Assembly: GCF_003285005.1 (NCBI RefSeq)
Contig: NZ_QMFA01000024.1
Coordinates: 34,120-98,119, forward strand
Direction of reading: 5' to 3'
Source of the DNA: Paenibacillus sp. YN15
GTDB taxonomy: Bacteria > Bacillota > Bacilli > Paenibacillales > NBRC-103111
DNA length: 64,000 nt
Shown: in pieces, positions 1-8,479 of the stretch
How the letters are laid out: each line of letters starts with the position of its first letter
How positions within the stretch are numbered: the stretch's first letter is position 1
Position numbers and translations under genes: made by a program
The notes under the pieces: model-generated
Seen by the model: the letters and a program-made list of their open reading frames with translations, nothing else
The model's database searches: none
What the model was told of the DNA's origin: nothing

Positions 1-379
1 GGTCCACTCCGCCGGCGCTGTCCCCGCGCCCTTCTCCGCCCATGCTCCGCTCCCGCCCCAGCCAGTCCTGATGGGGAAACCGCCCCATCTCCACCACCTG
101 GCGCACCGTAAAGCCCACAGGCGGAATCGCCTCCTGCTCCAGCACCGCCATCAGCTGCGCCAGCTTCCGGCGGGAGTAGGACTCCGCCGGGCGGCCCTCG
201 ATGCGCACAGTTCCCGCGTCGGCTCGCTCCACGCCGGAGATAAGCCGCAGCAGCGTGGATTTGCCGCTGCCGTTGGGGCCAATAATGCCGTATATCTCGC
301 CCGGCGCCACCTTGAGGCTAACGCCCTGCAGCACCGGGGCGCCGTCATAACTCTTAAAGCAATCCACCGCCTCAATCAT
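1..379 (-). CDS. ABC transporter ATP-binding protein, BtuD/FecE type (3' end outside window)
   Basis: This is the ATPase of an importer for a corrinoid or siderophore-like substrate; it acts on the cytoplasmic face of the membrane. About 126 N-terminal residues are visible, starting MIEAVDCF. The Walker A loop GPNGSGKST is at about residues 35-43, and the family-typical FTVRQVVEMGR stretch follows near residue 97. The signature motif and Walker B lie beyond the window edge. It is the third gene of an operon with the permease and binding protein above it, about 120 bp after the permease stop. The cobalamin riboswitch that heads the operon argues for corrinoid uptake, so BtuD is the likely role. 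Sequence alone cannot exclude a siderophore transporter. Confidence 0.9.
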   Translation of the reverse strand, partial: MIEAVDCFKSYDGAPVLQGVSLKVAPGEIYGIIGPNGSGKSTLLRLISGVERADAGTVRIEGRPAESYSRRKLAQLMAVLEQEAIPPVGFTVRQVVEMGRFPHQDWLGRERSMGGEGRGDSAGGVD

Positions 380-502
380 GGCCTGGGTTCACCCGCTTCA
401 TCCTGATTTTCGCCAATCACCTGCAACTGTCCACTTTTCCGACAGACCGCAGCGCGCAGCGCGCACCGCTTTTTCCCCAATCATCCCTCGGTCATCCCTC
501 CG

Positions 503-1537
503 TCACCCGTTCTGCCGGATTTTCCGCTTCTGCAGCAGATAGGCGAAGAACGGCGCGCCCAGCAGGGCCGTCACCACACCCAGGGGAATTTCCTTGGGCG
601 ACAGCACCATCCGGGCCAGCGTATCGGCCCACAGCACATAAATCCCCCCGGTCACCGCGGAAAGCGGCAGAATCAGCCGGTAGTCCGGACCTACCGTCAG
701 CCGCACCAGATGCGGCACCACCAGGCCCACGAAGCCGATGACGCCGCAGACGGACACGGCAGCCGCCGTCAGCAGGGTGGAGACCAGGAGCACCACCAGC
801 TTGGTCCGCTCCAGATCCACCCCCATATAGGCCGCCTGGCGCTCTCCCAGAGCCAGCAGATTCAGCTGCCGCACATACGCACATAGAATAGCAAACCCCA
901 CAACGGCATACGGAAATAAAATTTGCGAATAAGACCAGTTGCGCATGGACAGGCTGCCCATGAGCCAATAGAGGATTTCGTTAACCACCTGGTTGGACAT
1001 GCTGACCATCAGCGAGACGAAGGAGCTTAAGAAGGCGCTTACCACCACGCCGGACAGGACCATGGTTTCAATCCGGGTTTTGCCGCCGTGGGACGACAGG
1101 CGGAATACCGCGGCCAGCGTCAGCGAGCCGGTGAGGAAAGCCACCAGAGGAACCGTCCATTGCCCCAGCGCCTGCTGGTACCCGAAGAGGATCAGGAAAG
1201 CGGCGCCTACGGAGCAGCCCGAGGCGACACCCAGGGTATACGGGTCAGCCAAGGGATTGCGCAGCACCCCCTGAAAGCCGGTGCCCGCCGCCCCCAGGGC
1301 AGCGCCTACCAGAATGGCCAGCACCACCCGGGCCAGCCGGATTTTGAAGATAATCTGCTCATGGGCCGCCGGCCAGTCCGGCGTCACAAGGCCGCCCAGT
1401 TGGGGCACCCGGGAGAACAGAATGCGCCAAACCTCCAGAAGCGGCAGTCTGGCGGAGCCAAGGGACAAGCTCACAATAACGGAGAAAAGAAGGAGCGCAA
1501 CCGCCCCTCCTCCCCACATCAAAAGTCGTTTTTTCAT
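503..1537 (-). CDS. btuC: FecCD-family ABC transporter permease, probable BtuC
   Basis: A 344-residue, very hydrophobic integral membrane protein that would form the translocation channel of the importer. It has the FecCD/BtuC hallmarks: an N-terminal membrane segment, ARVVLAILVGAALGAAGTGFQGVLRNPLADPYTLGVASG (family motif split over about residues 87-125), and a late GLVVPHLVR segment that contacts the ATPase. Length is typical for the family. The start lies one base after the stop of the binding-protein gene with no good ribosome binding site of its own, which suggests translational coupling. Substrate is inferred from the upstream cobalamin riboswitch. Confidence 0.9.
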   Translation of the reverse strand: MKKRLLMWGGGAVALLLFSVIVSLSLGSARLPLLEVWRILFSRVPQLGGLVTPDWPAAHEQIIFKIRLARVVLAILVGAALGAAGTGFQGVLRNPLADPYTLGVASGCSVGAAFLILFGYQQALGQWTVPLVAFLTGSLTLAAVFRLSSHGGKTRIETMVLSGVVVSAFLSSFVSLMVSMSNQVVNEILYWLMGSLSMRNWSYSQILFPYAVVGFAILCAYVRQLNLLALGERQAAYMGVDLERTKLVVLLVSTLLTAAAVSVCGVIGFVGLVVPHLVRLTVGPDYRLILPLSAVTGGIYVLWADTLARMVLSPKEIPLGVVTALLGAPFFAYLLQKRKIRQNG

Positions 1538-1538
1538 G

Positions 1539-2549
1539 TTATTTCACAAGCTCGGGGTGAACCGCCTTGGCGATCTCCAGAAGTCCCTGGGTCAGCCGGG
1601 GCCCCGAGCGGTTGGTCAGATTGGTATCAATGCCGTACATCCGGTTGTTCTTCAGCGCATCGGTGGTGGAGAAGCCCGCCCGGCTCCTAATGGTATCCGG
1701 CAGGGTTCCCATGCCTTCGCCCACGGAATAAATAATCACTTCCGGATTGGCCTTCACAATAGCCTCCGGGTCGATTTCATACCAGCCTTTTTTGCCCGCG
1801 CCTACATTAATGCCTCCGGACAGCTCCACCATTTCGCTCAGGAACTCCCCGTCCCCTACCGTCCAGCCGGGGTTGAACTCCATGTATACCCGCTTTTTGG
1901 GCGCATCCTTCACCAGGTCCTTGACCTTCTGAATGTCGCTGCGCATGGAATCGGCGGCCTTCTTGCTCTGCTCCTGCATGTTCATGATCTTGCCGTACAG
2001 CTCTATCCGCTGGATCGCTTCCTCCATGCTCTTGGGGTTGATGGCGAACACCTTTACGCCCAGATTGCGGAGAGCCTCCACCGGCTTTTTGTTAAGGGAC
2101 GAGGACGCGAACACCACATCCGGATTCAAAGCCAGCACAGATTCCACATTAGTGGTCAAATCCCCCACCTGTGCGATCTTCTTGGCCTCCGGCGGATAAT
2201 CGCTCCACTTGTCCACACCAACGATACGGCTGCCTGCGCCAACGGCGAACAAACTCTCCGTTTCGCTGGGAACCAGCGTGACGATCCGTTCGGGAGCTTT
2301 CTCGAATACAACCTCCGTATTGGTGGCATCCGTCACCTTGAGGGGGTATACGGTTTGCTGGGTCGCGGCCGCCCCTGTCGAAGCCGACGCCGCCGGGCTT
2401 GGCGAAGCCGTCGTTGCCCCCGCTGTGGGGGAGCTTGTCCCCTCTGCATTGTTGTCCTTGCCTCCGCAGCCGGTCAAGGCCAGCGAAGCCGCCAGGACCA
2501 GCGCCATAGCCCAACCTGAGGTTTTCTTCCATGTCCAATCTGCAACCAT
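1539..2549 (-). CDS. btuF: Corrinoid-binding lipoprotein, BtuF-like
   Basis: A 336-residue periplasmic-binding-type protein (BtuF/FepB fold) that would capture the substrate outside the cell. The N-terminus is a lipoprotein signal with lipobox LTGC near residue 27, followed by a Ser/Thr/Pro/Ala linker to about residue 65. The domain then opens with ERIVTLVPSETESLFAVG and WSDYPPEAKKIAQVGD, typical of BtuF-like proteins. The ATG is preceded by GGAGG at suitable spacing. It is the first gene of the operon, downstream of the riboswitch. Binding of cobalamin rather than a related corrinoid is inferred. Confidence 0.88.
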   Translation of the reverse strand: MVADWTWKKTSGWAMALVLAASLALTGCGGKDNNAEGTSSPTAGATTASPSPAASASTGAAATQQTVYPLKVTDATNTEVVFEKAPERIVTLVPSETESLFAVGAGSRIVGVDKWSDYPPEAKKIAQVGDLTTNVESVLALNPDVVFASSSLNKKPVEALRNLGVKVFAINPKSMEEAIQRIELYGKIMNMQEQSKKAADSMRSDIQKVKDLVKDAPKKRVYMEFNPGWTVGDGEFLSEMVELSGGINVGAGKKGWYEIDPEAIVKANPEVIIYSVGEGMGTLPDTIRSRAGFSTTDALKNNRMYGIDTNLTNRSGPRLTQGLLEIAKAVHPELVK

Positions 2550-2583
2550 GTCTATTCCTCCATTTGCATATTTTCCGCCATTA

Positions 2584-2746
2584 GGGCGTGTCTGACAACC
2601 CGCTTGAGGGCATCTTTCACCGCCTTTTCGCCCCGAGCTATCGTTACTTCCGCTTGACGTACCCCCGGTACGCCTTCACGAAAGTGCCTTGCCTGGAACG
2701 AAAATTTGGGCGTTAGCTGCTCCCCTTGGAGTTATCAGACAAGCCC
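2584..2746. repeat. MITE-like element with terminal inverted repeats
   Basis: A 163-bp stretch between the riboswitch and btuF is bounded by 16-bp ends that are inverted copies of each other with two mismatches (GGGCGTGTCTGACAAC at the left, GGGCTTGTCTGATAAC read inward from the right). A palindrome, CGTACC-CCC-GGTACG, lies near the centre at 2658-2672. No protein is encoded. The structure fits a small non-autonomous mobile element or a REP-type repeat. No second copy was noticed in this window. Confidence 0.5.
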
Positions 2747-2904
2747 CAGCTGATCTTTCCCATGGAGATTCACGCGAAAAAGCCCCCAGCCGCTAACGAG
2801 ACCGGAGGCGAGCAAATCAAGGACAAAACGGAATGCCGCAAGCATTCCCATTTAAGTGCGCATGATTAGCCTGATCCTTTTCCTCGAAGGATTTCGCAGC
2901 TTGT

Positions 2905-3092
2905 ATCCAAAGGCAGGTCTCCTGACTCGCGGGTTAATGACTTGCCCAGCCTTCCCATTCACGCTTTTCACTGGCGCAAACAGTGGCTCTCTTCATCGGG
3001 CTCATCCCCAGCTCACAGTGGCGGGACCGTGCCGGCTTCGACCGGCTTCCCTATTAACCCTTGCACCGCATGCGGCGCGAAGGGACCCTTGG
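2905..3092 (-). promoter_or_regulatory. Cobalamin (AdoCbl) riboswitch
   Basis: Read on the minus strand this region has the conserved cobalamin riboswitch elements in order: GGGAAGCCGGT, GCACGGTCCCGCCACTGTGA, the GAGCTGGGGATGAGCC region, a second GCCACTG, and the terminal B12 box GTCAGGAGACCTGCC. It lies upstream of the btuF-btuC-ATPase operon on the same strand, so that operon is expected to be switched off when cobalamin is plentiful. The riboswitch-to-gene gap of about 350 bp is long because the MITE-like element sits in it. No clear expression-platform terminator was identified. Confidence 0.93.
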
Positions 3093-3194
3093 ATAAAGAA
3101 TCGATTATGGATTAATGATGACGGGCGGATGTTTGAAACAACCCTATGTTACCTTCGGGGCGACGGGAAGTCAAGGCGAAGTGACGCCCCGTGC

Positions 3195-3473
3195 TTAAAG
3201 GCGCGTACGGATAAACATATAGTCATTCAGAAGCAGGTCCAGCCTCTTGCTGATCTCGATCACCTTGGGATCGGTGAGGGATTCCTCCACACTGGCGGCT
3301 TGCTCCAGCCGGGTGCGCAGCATATAGATCTCTTCCTCCAGCCCCGCTGCCCTCTGCCGGAGGCGGCCAACTTGGGCCCGGGCAGCCAAACGGACAGGCT
3401 TGTTCCCCAAGTTCCTGCTTACGCGAACCGGAACGGCTTTTGAGTAAGAGCGAAAAGAAGAACCCGGTGCCAT
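3195..3473 (-). CDS. Spo0E-family aspartyl-phosphate phosphatase
   Basis: A 92-residue protein whose C-terminal half matches the Spo0E family: a helix with EEEIYMLRTRLEQ, a short turn with LTDPKVIEIS, then SKRLDLLLNDY, which carries the family SxxLD signature. Spo0E proteins remove the phosphate from Spo0A~P and so delay sporulation. The ATG at 3473 is chosen because GGGAGG lies eight bases upstream; the frame stays open to 3545 without a better signal. The first 40 residues are basic and not family-like. It is a single gene with no operon partners. Function rests on the short motif only. Confidence 0.75.
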   Translation of the reverse strand: MAPGSSFRSYSKAVPVRVSRNLGNKPVRLAARAQVGRLRQRAAGLEEEIYMLRTRLEQAASVEESLTDPKVIEISKRLDLLLNDYMFIRTRL

Positions 3474-3623
3474 TCCAATTCCCTCCCCATCCTTTTGACA
3501 AAAACAGACGGCTTGCCTGAATTGTGCACGATTGCAACCGGCCAAGCCCTACTCCCAATATACCAGTTAATTCCTGAAAAGGGAAGGCGAAATGCCCGGT
3601 TGCCGGGGAGTGATGCAGGGCTT

Positions 3624-4820
3624 TTACCCTACTTGTGATAGCTTCGCCATAAACTTTCCAATACGTTCCAACGCCTCCAAAAGCTGATTAACAGAAGTGG
3701 CGTAAGAGCAGCGCAAAAAGCCCTCTCCGCCCAGTCCGAATACATGCCCCGGCACCGCGGCGACCTTCGCTTCGTTCAGCAGCCGGAAAGCGAATTCCTC
3801 CGAGGTGAGGCCTGTGGAGGAAATGCAGGGGAATGCGTAAAATGCGCCCTGCGGCTCATGGCAGTCCATGCCGATATCCCGGAAGCCCTTGACCACCAGC
3901 CGTCGGCGCTGGTTGTAGGACTCCATCATCCGGTCCTTTTCCTCCATGCCGTTCTTAAGCGCCTCCAACGCCGCCACTTGGCCCATAATCGGAGCGCACA
4001 TGACAGTGTACTGGTGGATTTTGAGCATGGCGGCAATGAGCTCACGGTGTCCGCAGATGTAGCCCATTCTCCAGCCGGTCATGGCGAAGGCCTTGGAAAA
4101 ACCGCTGACCAAGAGCGTCCGGTCCTTCATTCCCGGCAGAGAAGCGAAGCTGCAATGGTTCCGGTCATAGGAGAGCTCGGCGTAAATTTCGTCGGAAATC
4201 ACCAGAAGATCATGCTCCTCCACCAGCTTGGCGATAGGCAGCATCTCTTCATAGGTCATGACGCTTCCGGTAGGATTGTTGGGATAACAAAGAATCAGCA
4301 CCTTGGAGTGCGGCGTAATCTTGGCCTTCAGGCTTTCGGCCGTCAGCTTGAAGCCGTCCTTGGCGAAGGTTTCGATGCCTACCGCCACTCCCCCGCCGAT
4401 GGTGGTGATGGGGCTGTAGGATACGTAGCAGGGCTCCGGAATGAGAATCTCGTCTCCCGGATTAATCAGCGCCCGGAGCGCCAGGTCAATGGCTTCGCTG
4501 CCGCCGACGGTGACGATCATCTCATGGGCCGGGTCATAAGCCACATGAAACCGCTCATACAGATATTCGCCGATGGCCTCCCGCAGCTCGGGCATGCCGG
4601 CATTGGAGGTATATTGGGTTTTGCCCCGCTCCAGCGAATAGACGCAGGCCTCCCGGACATGCCAGGGAGTGATGAAATCAGGCTCGCCCACCCCCAGGGA
4701 GATGATGCCCGCATCCTTGCTGGCGCTCACCAGATCGAAAAACCTGCGAATCCCCGAGGGCGGTATGGCCCTGACCCGGGGAGTTAAATAACGCTCCATG
4801 GAATCCAGCTTGGATGTCAT
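3624..4820 (-). CDS. Class I/II PLP-dependent aminotransferase (PatA-like)
   Basis: A 398-residue cytoplasmic fold-type I aminotransferase. Visible landmarks are GVGEPDF near residue 44, TSNAGMPELREAIGEYL, CYPNNPTGSVM near 180, SDEIYAELSY, and SGFSKAFAMTGWRMGY, in which the lysine would bind pyridoxal phosphate. Length and motifs fit the PatA/aspartate-aromatic aminotransferase group. The next gene upstream on the same strand, about 600 bp away, is an Lrp-type regulator. In Bacilli this regulator and aminotransferase are usually close neighbours. The amino acid substrate cannot be told from sequence. Confidence 0.93.
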   Translation of the reverse strand: MTSKLDSMERYLTPRVRAIPPSGIRRFFDLVSASKDAGIISLGVGEPDFITPWHVREACVYSLERGKTQYTSNAGMPELREAIGEYLYERFHVAYDPAHEMIVTVGGSEAIDLALRALINPGDEILIPEPCYVSYSPITTIGGGVAVGIETFAKDGFKLTAESLKAKITPHSKVLILCYPNNPTGSVMTYEEMLPIAKLVEEHDLLVISDEIYAELSYDRNHCSFASLPGMKDRTLLVSGFSKAFAMTGWRMGYICGHRELIAAMLKIHQYTVMCAPIMGQVAALEALKNGMEEKDRMMESYNQRRRLVVKGFRDIGMDCHEPQGAFYAFPCISSTGLTSEEFAFRLLNEAKVAAVPGHVFGLGGEGFLRCSYATSVNQLLEALERIGKFMAKLSQVG

Positions 4821-5121
4821 GCTTTATCGTAACCTCCGCTCTACGTAAATCCCCCAAAAGTGACAAGACACTTTGAAACGAATTCCGAATACTTTTGGGA
4901 AGCCCCTATTATAAATATGGAACCATTTATTTTCGGTAACTACTCAGCTATCTGTTTGGAAAAATGGTGTGTTAAAGAGACTTAGGAGCCTTTATTGTCT
5001 GCCGCGGGCATATTCCGCTCCCTATTCCAAATTGCTGTTACCTGCTTTTAGTAACAACATCTCTGATGTATGGTAGATGGTGGTGTGATGCTGGAGATAT
5101 GGAATATCCATAATGTAAAAA

Positions 5122-5292
5122 TACATCTATTTCATGAGTCAGCTACTGGAACGGAGGGTCATCCTGCAAAAGTACATCTATTTCACGCAGATTTTAGCTT
5201 TTGGACGGTTTCAAACGAAAATAACTGCACTTTTGCATGATCGGAGCGAACAAGTGGACTCACAGCCAAAAATAACTGCACTTTTGCATGAT
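5122..5292. repeat. Intergenic repeat array, 51-bp spacing
   Basis: The roughly 600-bp gap between the aminotransferase (start 4820) and the Lrp gene (stop 5417) holds two pairs of direct repeats. TACATCTATTTCA occurs at 5122 and 5173. A 24-bp motif beginning AAAATAACTGCAC occurs at 5218 and 5269. Both pairs are 51 bp apart. Reading frames across this stretch are made of the repeats themselves and have no ribosome binding site, so no gene is called. Nothing else was recognised in the rest of the gap. Confidence 0.75.
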
Positions 5293-5416
5293 AACATTGG
5301 CAGATGCTGGAGCCACGGCAGGATGGCGCTCAAGACAGTCAGGGTGTTACGAACAATAACTAAGCAGTTACCATTTTCGTTAAATCAATCTATATACCAA
5401 ACTCAGACGGACCGGA

Positions 5417-5908
5417 TTACGGAGCAATCATCAGCCGGTTGTCATCCTCATGGTCCTCGAACACAACGCCGTCCTGTTTGTATTTTTTGAGAATAAAGTG
5501 GGTTTTGGTAGACAATACCCGATCGATGGAGGACAGCCGCTGAGACACGAACAACGCCACTTCCTTCAAATTATGGCCCTCCACTTCAACCAGCAGATCA
5601 TAGGCTCCGGACATGAGATAAAGGGTCTTCACCTCAGGGAACAGGTAAATCCGCTCGGCAATGGCGTCGAAGCCCCTGCCCCGCTCCGGCGTAATCTGCA
5701 CCTCGATCAGCGCAGTAACCTTGTCATCCTCCACCTTGCTCCAATTGACAACGGGCGCGTACTTGACGATGACCTTCTCCGTCTCCAGCTCCGCAATCGC
5801 CGTCAGCACCTCCTCCACCGGCGCCCCCAGCATGGTCGCAACAAGTTCCGGCGCCCGGCGGGCGTCCTCGTTCAGAATCTCCAGAACCTTGGATTTCAGT
5901 TCAGTCAT
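5417..5908 (-). CDS. Lrp/AsnC-family transcriptional regulator
   Basis: A 163-residue regulator. Residues 1-55 form a winged helix (KVLEILNEDARRAPELVATMLG); the rest is the RAM/AsnC ligand-binding domain with VTALIEVQITPERG, GAYDLLVEVEG and DRVLSTKTHF. Such proteins sense amino acids and control their metabolism. An aminotransferase gene follows on the same strand and is the probable target or partner. GGAGC lies about nine bases before the ATG. The C-terminal tail, KYKQDGVVFEDHEDDNRL, resembles the YugG-type subgroup. Confidence in the family is high; the effector is unknown. Confidence 0.93.
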   Translation of the reverse strand: MTELKSKVLEILNEDARRAPELVATMLGAPVEEVLTAIAELETEKVIVKYAPVVNWSKVEDDKVTALIEVQITPERGRGFDAIAERIYLFPEVKTLYLMSGAYDLLVEVEGHNLKEVALFVSQRLSSIDRVLSTKTHFILKKYKQDGVVFEDHEDDNRLMIAP

Positions 5909-6120
5909 GTTTCGATCAGCTCCCTAAAATAATGGCTTAAGTGATAGCAACTTGAAAATGTTGCTAATGCAGTTCATGTTAACACATGTTTGCCCGAGAT
6001 ACCATATCCTCAGCTCTATTCCCAAGACAGTTTCGTATGGTTACAAAAAGCCTCAAAAACACTCTACGGACCCTGGTTCCCGTATTTCTCAAAAATTCGC
6101 CTATTTTCCCCCGAAGCGGT

Positions 6121-6149
6121 TTGTCTACGATAAAGTGATCCGATATAAT
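6121..6149 (+). promoter_or_regulatory. Sigma-A-type promoter for the Fic gene
   Basis: TTGTCT at 6121 and a perfect TATAAT at 6144 are separated by 17 bp and lie 45 bp before the Fic start codon. Confidence 0.75.
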
Positions 6150-6193
6150 GGGAACATAAATTGAAATGTGTACGGAAGAAGGTGCAGAGTAAC

Positions 6194-6904
6194 ATGAAAC
6201 CGAAATACCAAATGACGGTCGAACAAAACATTTTTGTAGCCAAGCGAAACATTATTGATTATATATGGAAAAGCGTCAAGTTAGAGGGCTTTGCCGTCAC
6301 CTATCCCGATACCGAAGCCATTTTCAATGGGTTAAGCGTTCCTGGAATCAAAGTGAATGAAATTGTCGGGGTAAACAACCTAAAGCATGCTTGGCAATTC
6401 ATTTTGGATAACCTGGATTACCAGATTGACTTCTCCTACATTTGCAAAATCAATCAATTGGTTGGTGGAGACAATCTGATTGTTCAGGCAGGATATTTAC
6501 GGAAGGTTCCTGTTTCCAGCGGCGGTACAACCTGGCGGCCTGATATGCCTGATGAAACGCAGATCAAAGAGGAATTATCTGCTTTTCTTGCCGTTGAAAG
6601 TCCTACAGAGCGAGCCATTACCTTGATGCTTTATCTGATGAGAAAACAGATGTTTCTGGACGGCAACAAGCGTACCGCTATGCTTTCCGCCAATCAAGTG
6701 ATGATCTCCTCAGGTTGTGGCGTTATCTCCATCCCCATTGAGCATCAACGAGCTTTCACTGGCTTATTGGTGCACTATTACGAGACGAACGACATGGAAG
6801 AATTGAAGGCGTTTATGTATGAATACTGTATTGACGGGATTCAATTTGATCCTATTCATGAAACGGATCGCCCTGCTCCAGATGAAGAAGAGATGGAGCC
6901 TTAA
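6194..6904 (+). CDS. Fic-domain protein lacking the motif histidine
   Basis: A 236-residue protein with a Fic fold, a family that usually attaches AMP or other nucleotide groups to target proteins. The core helices run from about residue 70 to 190. The signature reads KQMFLDGNKRTAML, so the canonical HPFxxGNxR is present except that the catalytic histidine position is glutamine. The phosphate-binding GN-R part is intact. The ATG at 6194 has AAGGTG upstream; an in-frame ATG at 6161 lacks one. The gene has its own promoter and terminator and no antitoxin-like partner was seen beside it. It may be an inactive, modified or differently catalysing Fic protein. Confidence 0.85.
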   Translation: MKPKYQMTVEQNIFVAKRNIIDYIWKSVKLEGFAVTYPDTEAIFNGLSVPGIKVNEIVGVNNLKHAWQFILDNLDYQIDFSYICKINQLVGGDNLIVQAGYLRKVPVSSGGTTWRPDMPDETQIKEELSAFLAVESPTERAITLMLYLMRKQMFLDGNKRTAMLSANQVMISSGCGVISIPIEHQRAFTGLLVHYYETNDMEELKAFMYEYCIDGIQFDPIHETDRPAPDEEEMEP

Positions 6905-6926
6905 GCCCATTAAAACCTACGATAAA

Positions 6927-6957
6927 GAGCCGTTTCCTCTTGGGAAATGGCTTTTTG
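6927..6957 (+). terminator. Rho-independent terminator after Fic gene
   Basis: AGCCGTTTCC and GGAAATGGCT pair around a short loop and are followed by TTTTT, about 25 bp after the Fic stop codon. The opposite strand has a weaker A/T tail, so it may also stop transcription of the convergent gene. Confidence 0.75.
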
Positions 6958-7007
6958 CTTTATCTTCAGCAGAAAGGGGAATCCTCCAGTGGTGTCTTTG
7001 CGGCTGT

Positions 7008-8054
7008 CTACTTCTTCCCACTCTCCAGCACCGTTACATCTGTATCGTCCATCCATACGGTGCCGACCCAGGTATCCAGCAGATACCAATGGCCAATTTG
7101 CCCCTTTACCGTCACTGTCTGGGGACTAAGCTCGGCAACGGGTGTTGCGCCGGCAAACGGCCGCTGGTAGAGCGGCTTGACTGCGTTCAGCATTACTGCT
7201 GTGGAAACCGGCTGATATTCCCCGAACAATACTCCCTGCCCGTTATTCCAGCCCCCATCCCCGTTGGCAATCCAGCCTTCTGCGCCGTCGGCCGTTTTGA
7301 TATGGTACCAATTGCGCCAATGCTCGTCGCTGACCACCTGCTGGGGAGTCATCGTTACATGAAAAGTACGCTGATTATTCTCCGGCCACAGGTACAGAAC
7401 CCCAGCCCCCGGCAAATAAAGGGGGATGGTTTCTTTCACAGTTTCAGGCGCCGGTTTCATTATGTCCCGGCCATTAATCCATTGGGGCCCAAGCCAGGTA
7501 TCGATCAAATACCGATGAGAGCCAGCATAATAAAGTCCAATTGTCTTTTCACGTACATGAACAGTTTGCGGTGCGACTATCCCTAGCTCATTTCCGGCCT
7601 CGTCATAAATATATCCGTCTCTTAACAGCTCATAATCGTCATCTCGAAGCTCATTGTAGCGGGTTTGCAGCGGAAAAATCCACTTCGGCCCCAGCCAGGT
7701 ATCCACCTGCAGCCACTGGCCATAAAGGGGTGCCTTCATATTATTGAAATCATCGACAGTAATCAATTCCCCTTCAGCCAGAACGGTCAATACCTGCGGG
7801 GAAATCTCCATCCCGGAGGAAGCAGCATCCTTCTCCGCGGTATATAGCGGCAGCGGGTCCAGCGTGCGGATCTGATACGGGTTGAACCGGTCAATATTAT
7901 AAGTGCTGGAAACAACCGAAGCACCGACTCCAGCAGCCGCTGGCTCCTGCGCATGGACGAAGCCTCCTCCTGCCAACGAGGTCGCTATCAGCAGCAAAGC
8001 CATAATAAACGTGGCATAGCCGCGCATCTTATTTCCAAAACCTATAAGCATCAA
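7008..8054 (-). CDS. Secreted protein with SH3/GW-like repeats
   Basis: A 348-residue exported protein of unknown function. It begins with a basic stretch, a hydrophobic signal segment (FIMALLLIATSLAGGGF) and a likely AQE cleavage site. The mature part has at least four repeats of about 70-85 residues, each ending in a pattern such as DTWLGPKWI, DTWLGPQWI, ADGAEGWI or DTWVGTVWM. This is reminiscent of SH3b or GW modules that hold proteins to the cell wall. The ATG at 8054 follows GGAAGGAG; an adjacent TTG at 8057 is also possible. No catalytic domain is evident. Confidence 0.8.
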   Translation of the reverse strand: MMLIGFGNKMRGYATFIMALLLIATSLAGGGFVHAQEPAAAGVGASVVSSTYNIDRFNPYQIRTLDPLPLYTAEKDAASSGMEISPQVLTVLAEGELITVDDFNNMKAPLYGQWLQVDTWLGPKWIFPLQTRYNELRDDDYELLRDGYIYDEAGNELGIVAPQTVHVREKTIGLYYAGSHRYLIDTWLGPQWINGRDIMKPAPETVKETIPLYLPGAGVLYLWPENNQRTFHVTMTPQQVVSDEHWRNWYHIKTADGAEGWIANGDGGWNNGQGVLFGEYQPVSTAVMLNAVKPLYQRPFAGATPVAELSPQTVTVKGQIGHWYLLDTWVGTVWMDDTDVTVLESGKK

Positions 8055-8132
8055 TCCATCATCTCCTTCCTTTTTATGTAATGTAGACGTAAACGCCATC
8101 AAAAGGTTGCTTGTCCACACATGCCTAAAAAC

Positions 8133-8165
8133 AAAAAAGCACATCCGCAATCTAGCAGATGTACT
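8133..8165 (-). terminator. Terminator downstream of the ComX-like ORF
   Basis: On the minus strand ACATCTGC and GCGGATGT pair (one G-T wobble) around a six-base loop and are followed by GCTTTTTTG. It lies about 45 bp after the stop of the 62-codon ORF and supports that ORF being a real transcription unit. Confidence 0.7.
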
Positions 8166-8206
8166 TTTTCTCCTTCATTTGGTAGAATTAGACTTGGAAA
8201 TAGAAA

Positions 8207-8395
8207 TCAGTCCCAGTTAGCAAGCAATTCATCTCTCCGAGAGCTTTTAAAAACATGTCCCTCAAAAACTTTGTTAATTATCTTGGTTTCTCCGGAAGGA
8301 AGCGTTTCCTCTATATTCCGGAAGGAAGCAGGGAGGACCGTTTTTTTCACCCTGACTATTTGAGGCAAATGAAAAGACAATTGAATTGCTTCCAT
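8207..8395 (-). CDS. Small protein, candidate ComX-type pheromone precursor
   Basis: A 62-residue ORF ending LLANWD, so a tryptophan is the penultimate residue. ComX precursors are about 50-70 residues long and carry the prenylated tryptophan close to the C-terminus. The segment ETKIINKV also resembles the ETETII stretch of B. subtilis ComX by eye. The ORF has a strong ribosome binding site (AAAGGGG, about six bases before ATG), its own terminator, and the same low GC content as the 5' half of the divergent ComP-like kinase gene. Against this, no comQ-like prenyltransferase or comA gene is beside it, and it is divergent rather than co-directional with the kinase. It could instead be an unrelated small protein. 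Confidence 0.45.
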   Translation of the reverse strand: MEAIQLSFHLPQIVRVKKTVLPASFRNIEETLPSGETKIINKVFEGHVFKSSRRDELLANWD

Positions 8396-8479
8396 AATGA
8401 CACCCCTTTATTAAAATAGAATATGGGAACTTACACCATTAATATTATCAGAAATTTTAGACTTTGAGAACAAGGGTCG

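Noticed and set aside
5134..5490. 118-codon plus-strand ORF with an internal peptide repeat
   Set aside because: The peptide repeat is the intergenic 24-bp DNA repeat; no ribosome binding site and it runs into the Lrp gene antisense.
8121..8363. 80-codon plus-strand ORF opposite the ComX-like ORF
   Set aside because: No ribosome binding site, and it crosses the terminator of the minus-strand unit.
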